Source: an uncultured Rickettsiales bacterium
GTDB lineage: Bacteria; Pseudomonadota; Alphaproteobacteria; Rickettsiales; UBA998
DNA length: 9,563 bases
NCBI GenBank assembly: GCA_937982385.1
Contig: CALJMC010000152.1
Location: forward strand, 1-9,563
Direction of reading: 5' to 3'
In this document: piece by piece, positions 7,023 through 9,563 of the stretch
Position numbering within the stretch: the stretch's first letter is position 1
Layout of the letters: every line of letters starts with the position of its first letter
Position numbers and translations under genes: made by a program
Notes under the pieces: model-generated
What the model saw: only the letters and a program-made list of their open reading frames with translations
What the model was told of the DNA's origin: nothing
Databases searched by the model: none

Positions 7023-7394
7023 ATGCATAAAATAAACAAACTATGCCAAAGCTTTGGCTATGCATGGGAGGGTGTTTTCTATGCGTTCACAACGCAAATG
7101 AATTTACGCATTCATACTATCGCTACTGTATGCGTTGTGGTTGCTGGTTTCTATTTTAGTATCGCCACCTATGAATGGCTCGCCCTTATCGCTGCCATAA
7201 CGTTGGTATGGTTTTCAGAACTTGTGAACACTGCCTTTGAATATCTCTGCGATGTCGTAAGTCCTGAACATAACGAGAGTGTAAAACGCGCAAAAGATAT
7301 TGCAGCCGCCGCAGTGTTAGTATGTTCCATTGGCGCAATGATAGTGGGGGTGATTGTTTTTGTGCCTTCTCTAAGTGTCATATCAGGGAACTAG
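7023..7394 (+). CDS. Diacylglycerol kinase / undecaprenol kinase family integral membrane kinase
   Basis: This 123-residue protein belongs to the DgkA family of small trimeric three-helix membrane kinases, which transfer phosphate from ATP to a lipid alcohol at the membrane surface. Signatures are FGYAWEGVFYAFTTQMNLRIH (written here as FGYAWEGVFYAF and QMNLRIH, 25-31), SELVNTAFEYLCDVV (65-79) with E66, N69 and E73, and RAKDIAAAAVLV (89-100). The QMNLRIH opening and NTAFE block resemble the Gram-positive undecaprenol kinase branch more than classical proteobacterial DgkA. ATG 7023 is chosen because GAGAGG (7008-7013) precedes it by 9 bases; a GTG at 6978 would add 15 residues without a ribosome site and would lie within the 40-residue gene. 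It is the last gene of the co-oriented set. Substrate, diacylglycerol or a polyprenol, cannot be read from sequence. Confidence 0.88.
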   Translation: MHKINKLCQSFGYAWEGVFYAFTTQMNLRIHTIATVCVVVAGFYFSIATYEWLALIAAITLVWFSELVNTAFEYLCDVVSPEHNESVKRAKDIAAAAVLVCSIGAMIVGVIVFVPSLSVISGN

Positions 7395-7476
7395 CCGGTG
7401 ACAATCGCCGTAACGCCCGTCACAACGGGGCATTGGCGTGGCATCTTGAAAATATAAATGAAAAATTATGAATAAA

Positions 7477-7566
7477 TGGCGGAGAATGAGGGATTCGAAC
7501 CCTCGATAGGCGTTCACCTATACTCCCTTAGCAGGGGAGCGCTTTCGACCACTCAGCCAACTCTCC
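7477..7566 (-). tRNA. tRNA-Ser (anticodon GCU)
   Basis: On the - strand this reads as a class II tRNA: acceptor GGAGAGT pairs with ATTCTCC (one G-U), D-arm GGCTGAGTGGTC, anticodon arm TCCCCTGCTAAGGGA with anticodon GCT at 7530-7532, a long variable arm with ATAGG/CCTAT stem as expected for serine, T-arm GAGGGTTCGAATCCCTC, discriminator G and an encoded CCA (7477-7479). It reads AGC and AGU codons. It lies convergent to the upstream kinase gene and divergent from lepB. Confidence 0.97.
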
Positions 7567-7584
7567 GCAGGTGTGGTAAAAGGT

Positions 7585-7613
7585 GGTATAGCAACACAAT
7601 GGCTTCACCTCAA
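7585..7613 (-). promoter_or_regulatory. Likely sigma-70 promoter of the tRNA-Ser gene
   Basis: On the - strand, TTGAGG (7608-7613) and TATACC (7585-7590) are separated by 17 bases, each matching 4 of 6 consensus positions. Transcription would begin near 7578, about 12 bases before the mature tRNA 5' end at 7566. Spacing and position fit; the hexamers are only moderate. Confidence 0.45.
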
Positions 7614-7670
7614 TCATAAAATGAATGTGAGGGCATATTTTCTGTATATGAGTCATACAAGGCTTGTCAC

Positions 7671-8481
7671 ATGTCTAAAACCACCGTAGTTTCCGAGTAT
7701 TCTTAGAAAAACCAATAAAACTTCAGAAGAAACTCCATGGGATGAGACTATCCGCACGCTGATTGTTGCGGTGGTACTTGCGTTGGTGTTTCGTAGTTTC
7801 TTGTTTGAGCCGTTCCATATTCCCTCCGCTTCGATGCAAAACACCTTGCAAATTGGCGATTATATCTTTGTTTCTAAATCGAGCTATGGCTATAGCCGCT
7901 ATTCCTTTCCGTTAGGGCTGGATATTTTTGATGGGCGCATGTTTGATGAAGAGCCTGAACGTGGCGATGTGGTTGTGTTCCGCCCGCCGCAAAGTCCGCG
8001 CGTAGATTTTATCAAGCGTTTGGTGGGTTTGCCGGGTGATACAATTCAAGTGATTGAAGGTGCGCTCTATATTAATAGTATAGCGGTGCCGCGCGAACGT
8101 ATCGAGGATGCGCATATGCGTGACCAGAAAGGGCGCTTGGAGAATATAACGCGCTACCGTGAGACGATGAGCAATGGCACGTCTTATGTCACGCTTGACT
8201 TGACTGAGATAGGCAATATGGATAATACCGGCGTCTATGAGGTGCCAGCTGGGCATTATTTCATGATGGGTGATAATCGTGATAATTCTACTGACAGTCG
8301 CGATGGTTCGATAGGGTTTATTCCAAAAGAAAATTTGATTGGTAAAGCCAAGATGATCTTCTTCTCGGTGGGTGAGGAAACACGTTTTTGGCAAATCTGG
8401 AAATATTTCACAGGTGGGCTGCGCGGCGGTCGTTTCTTCCTCGATATTGATACATTCGATGATGTGGATGAGGAGTCTTAG
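7671..8481 (+). CDS. lepB: Signal peptidase I, with an apparent one-base frameshift near the start
   Basis: LepB is the inner-membrane serine/lysine peptidase that removes signal peptides from exported proteins. The catalytic Ser is in FEPFHIPSASM (codon 7831-7833), the general-base Lys in FIKRLVGLPGD (8014-8016), and the GDNRDNSTDSR box follows. The frame holding these is open from 7690 and codes a full anchor, KTNKTSEETPWDETIRTLIV and onward, but has no ATG, GTG or TTG before GTG 7771, which would cut the anchor in half and has no ribosome site. ATG 7671, with AAGG (7659-7662) 8 bases before it, codes MSKTTVVSEYS and then stops at TAG 7704-7706 in the neighbouring frame. Skipping one base at 7703-7704 joins the two parts into about 269 residues of normal layout. 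The conservative call is 7771-8481 (236 residues). rnc follows after 3 bases. Confidence 0.88.
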
Positions 8482-8484
8482 GCT

Positions 8485-9174
8485 ATGACTCAGCGCGCCG
8501 AAGAGCTGTTAGCATTAGAACAAAAGATTGCCTGTCAATTTACGGAGATAAGCTGGCTTGAGCTGGCACTGACCCATCCAAGCATCAATTTGCACGATGC
8601 TACGGCAGCCAATTATGAGCGTTTAGAATTTCTGGGCGACAGAGTGCTTGGGCTTGTGATTTCGACCATGCTGTTCGACCAATTCCCTGATGAGGATGAG
8701 GGTGCGCTTGCGCGTCGTCATGCTGGGTTGGTGTGCGGTGATACGTTGGTGAAGGTGGCGAGCGGGCTTGAACTTGGGCGCTATGTCACGCTGACCAAAG
8801 GCGAAGAAGAGCAGGGCGGGCGCGACAACAGCTCAACCTTAGAAAATGTATGTGAGGCGCTGATTGGGGCTATCTATAAAGATGCTGGATTTGCCGTTGC
8901 GACAGATTTTATTACGCGCCATTGGCAAGCATTGCTGCAAGAGGTGACATCTCCCCCCATTGACCCCAAAACTGCGCTGCAAGAATGGGCACAAAGGCAG
9001 GGGCACTCACTCCCCAAATATAAAGAAATTTCCCGCGAGGGCCCAGCCCATGCTCCCGAATTCGTAATTCGTGTAACGGTAGGCGATCACTCCGCCGAAG
9101 CCACCGCCACCAACAAAAAACACGCCGAGAAAAAAGCCGCTGAGGCGTTGTTGGGTCAGATTGAGACTGATTAG
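8485..9174 (+). CDS. rnc: Ribonuclease III
   Basis: RNase III cleaves double-stranded RNA, processing rRNA precursors and structured mRNAs in the cytosol. The 229-residue protein has the signature ERLEFLGDRVL (45-55) with the metal ligands E48 and D52, and ENVCEALIGAIYKDAG (120-135) with E124, the counterpart of E. coli Glu117. N121 stands where E. coli has Asp114, a variation I remember as common in other bacteria. The C-terminal dsRNA-binding domain spans about 160-226, from DPKTALQEWAQ to NKKHAEKKAAEALL. Length is normal. The start ATG has GAGGAG (8470-8475) inside the end of lepB with 9 bases of spacing, so lepB and rnc form a tight pair, as in many proteobacteria. Confidence 0.97.
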   Translation: MTQRAEELLALEQKIACQFTEISWLELALTHPSINLHDATAANYERLEFLGDRVLGLVISTMLFDQFPDEDEGALARRHAGLVCGDTLVKVASGLELGRYVTLTKGEEEQGGRDNSSTLENVCEALIGAIYKDAGFAVATDFITRHWQALLQEVTSPPIDPKTALQEWAQRQGHSLPKYKEISREGPAHAPEFVIRVTVGDHSAEATATNKKHAEKKAAEALLGQIETD

Positions 9175-9236
9175 TCGTAAGTGGTGATTTTTCTTTCTGC
9201 GTGCTATTGTTATTAACTATTAGCTGAGAGTTTTTT

Positions 9237-9563
9237 ATGAAAGCTATTTCAGATTTTATCTTCCACTCTAAACCCAAAGTATACGGAATAGTGTATTTGC
9301 TTTTGATACCTATCACTGGTCTGATTTATTATTTTGTTCCAGAAGCAATAGGCAAGGAAAGAACATTAATTGAATGTCTTTACTTTAGTGCAGTCACAAT
9401 AACTACACTTGGATATGGAGATATAACGCCAGCAAATGATTGGGGGTAGGTTTGTTGCCGCGTCTGAATCTGTGCTTGGCATCATTTTAATTGGGCTATT
9501 TCTAAATGCACTTTCAAGCACAAGTGGAGAGAGAGTTCGTAGTGAAGAAAAGAAAAAAGAAAA
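9237..9563 (+). pseudogene. Two-helix potassium channel (Ion_trans_2), frameshifted in a G5 run and cut by the window edge
   Basis: The first frame codes a membrane helix (KVYGIVYLLLIPITGLIYYF), a pore helix and the K+ selectivity filter TTLGYGDITPAN, a KcsA-like layout, and then stops at TAG 9447-9449. Dropping one G from GGGGG at 9442-9446 restores NDWGRFVAASESVLGIILIG, the expected second helix, followed by a polar, basic tail (GERVRSEEKKKE) that runs past the window end. ATG 9237 has GAGAG (9226-9230) 6 bases upstream. It would be a K+-selective channel of the inner membrane if intact. The shift may be a true mutation, a phase-variable tract or a sequencing error; the downstream frame is otherwise clean, which favours a recent or artefactual event. 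Confidence 0.8.

Noticed and set aside
7397..7431. GC-rich hairpin (GCCCGT-CACA-ACGGGGC with one bulged G) after the kinase gene, considered as an intrinsic terminator
   Set aside because: The stem is short and bulged and no T-run follows on the + strand. The stretch 7395-7476 otherwise shows nothing I can name.
7671..7706. 11-codon frame before lepB as a leader peptide
   Set aside because: It has no run of regulatory codons and no attenuator hairpin after it, and its fusion to the adjacent frame gives a normal LepB N-terminus.
7701..7707. Programmed +1 frameshift in lepB like that of prfB
   Set aside because: TCT-TAG-A is not a good slippery site: a serine tRNA on UCU would re-pair poorly with CUU, and no strong Shine-Dalgarno-like stimulator sits just upstream. 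A plain indel or a sequencing error is simpler.
7912..8394. 160-codon open frame on the - strand inside lepB
   Set aside because: It lies wholly opposite a well-conserved gene, has no recognisable domain and is an expected shadow frame.
8912..9316. 134-codon open frame on the - strand over the end of rnc and the channel start
   Set aside because: It overlaps two recognisable genes, and its composition follows theirs in antisense; no domain seen.
1..9563. CRISPR array, insertion sequence, phage or plasmid genes
   Set aside because: No regularly spaced repeats, transposase, integrase or terminal inverted repeats are visible; the gene content is chromosomal.

Overview
The window looks like an ordinary chromosomal segment of an alphaproteobacterium with moderate, AT-leaning base composition. 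The best taxonomic clue is the signal peptidase, whose block after the catalytic serine (SYGYSRYSFP...FDGR...EPERGDVVVF) is of the alphaproteobacterial LepB type and is followed directly by rnc, a typical arrangement. The assignment is by remembered family patterns, not by a search.

Layout, all protein genes on the + strand. (1) 2-1203: the 3' part of a KefB/KefC-type cation:proton antiporter with its NAD-binding RCK domain, whose stop overlaps the start of a DUF2269 membrane protein that lacks the family's N-terminal part. (2) 1204-1338: an intergenic region with a tandem repeat of 11-bp period and a 9-bp inverted repeat, a plausible control region for what follows. (3) 1339-7394: a compact co-oriented set that reads like one operon: a DUF4173-type polytopic membrane protein, an OmpR-family response regulator, a CreC-like membrane histidine kinase, a membrane-anchored protein of the linalool dehydratase/isomerase (LDI) family, a 40-residue single-span membrane protein too short for usual gene callers, and a small diacylglycerol/undecaprenol kinase. 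(4) 7477-7566, - strand: tRNA-Ser(GCU) with its own likely promoter. (5) 7671-9174: lepB and rnc. (6) 9237 to the window end: a two-helix K+ channel gene interrupted by a one-base frameshift.

The most interesting part is the 1339-7394 module. It joins a two-component system to an enzyme-like protein related to a terpene-alcohol dehydratase/isomerase and to a kinase family that phosphorylates lipid alcohols, including undecaprenol. The LDI-like protein keeps the two cysteines of the known active site at the same 9-residue spacing, but has Phe at the position of an active-site His and carries its own membrane domain. An envelope-responsive system acting on an isoprenoid or other lipid alcohol is a reasonable hypothesis, not something the sequence proves.

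Three genes are damaged or atypical: the DUF2269 gene is N-terminally short, lepB appears to need a +1 shift 12 codons into the gene to have a complete membrane anchor, and the K+ channel is shifted in a G5 run. The last two are each explained by one extra base and could be sequencing errors.
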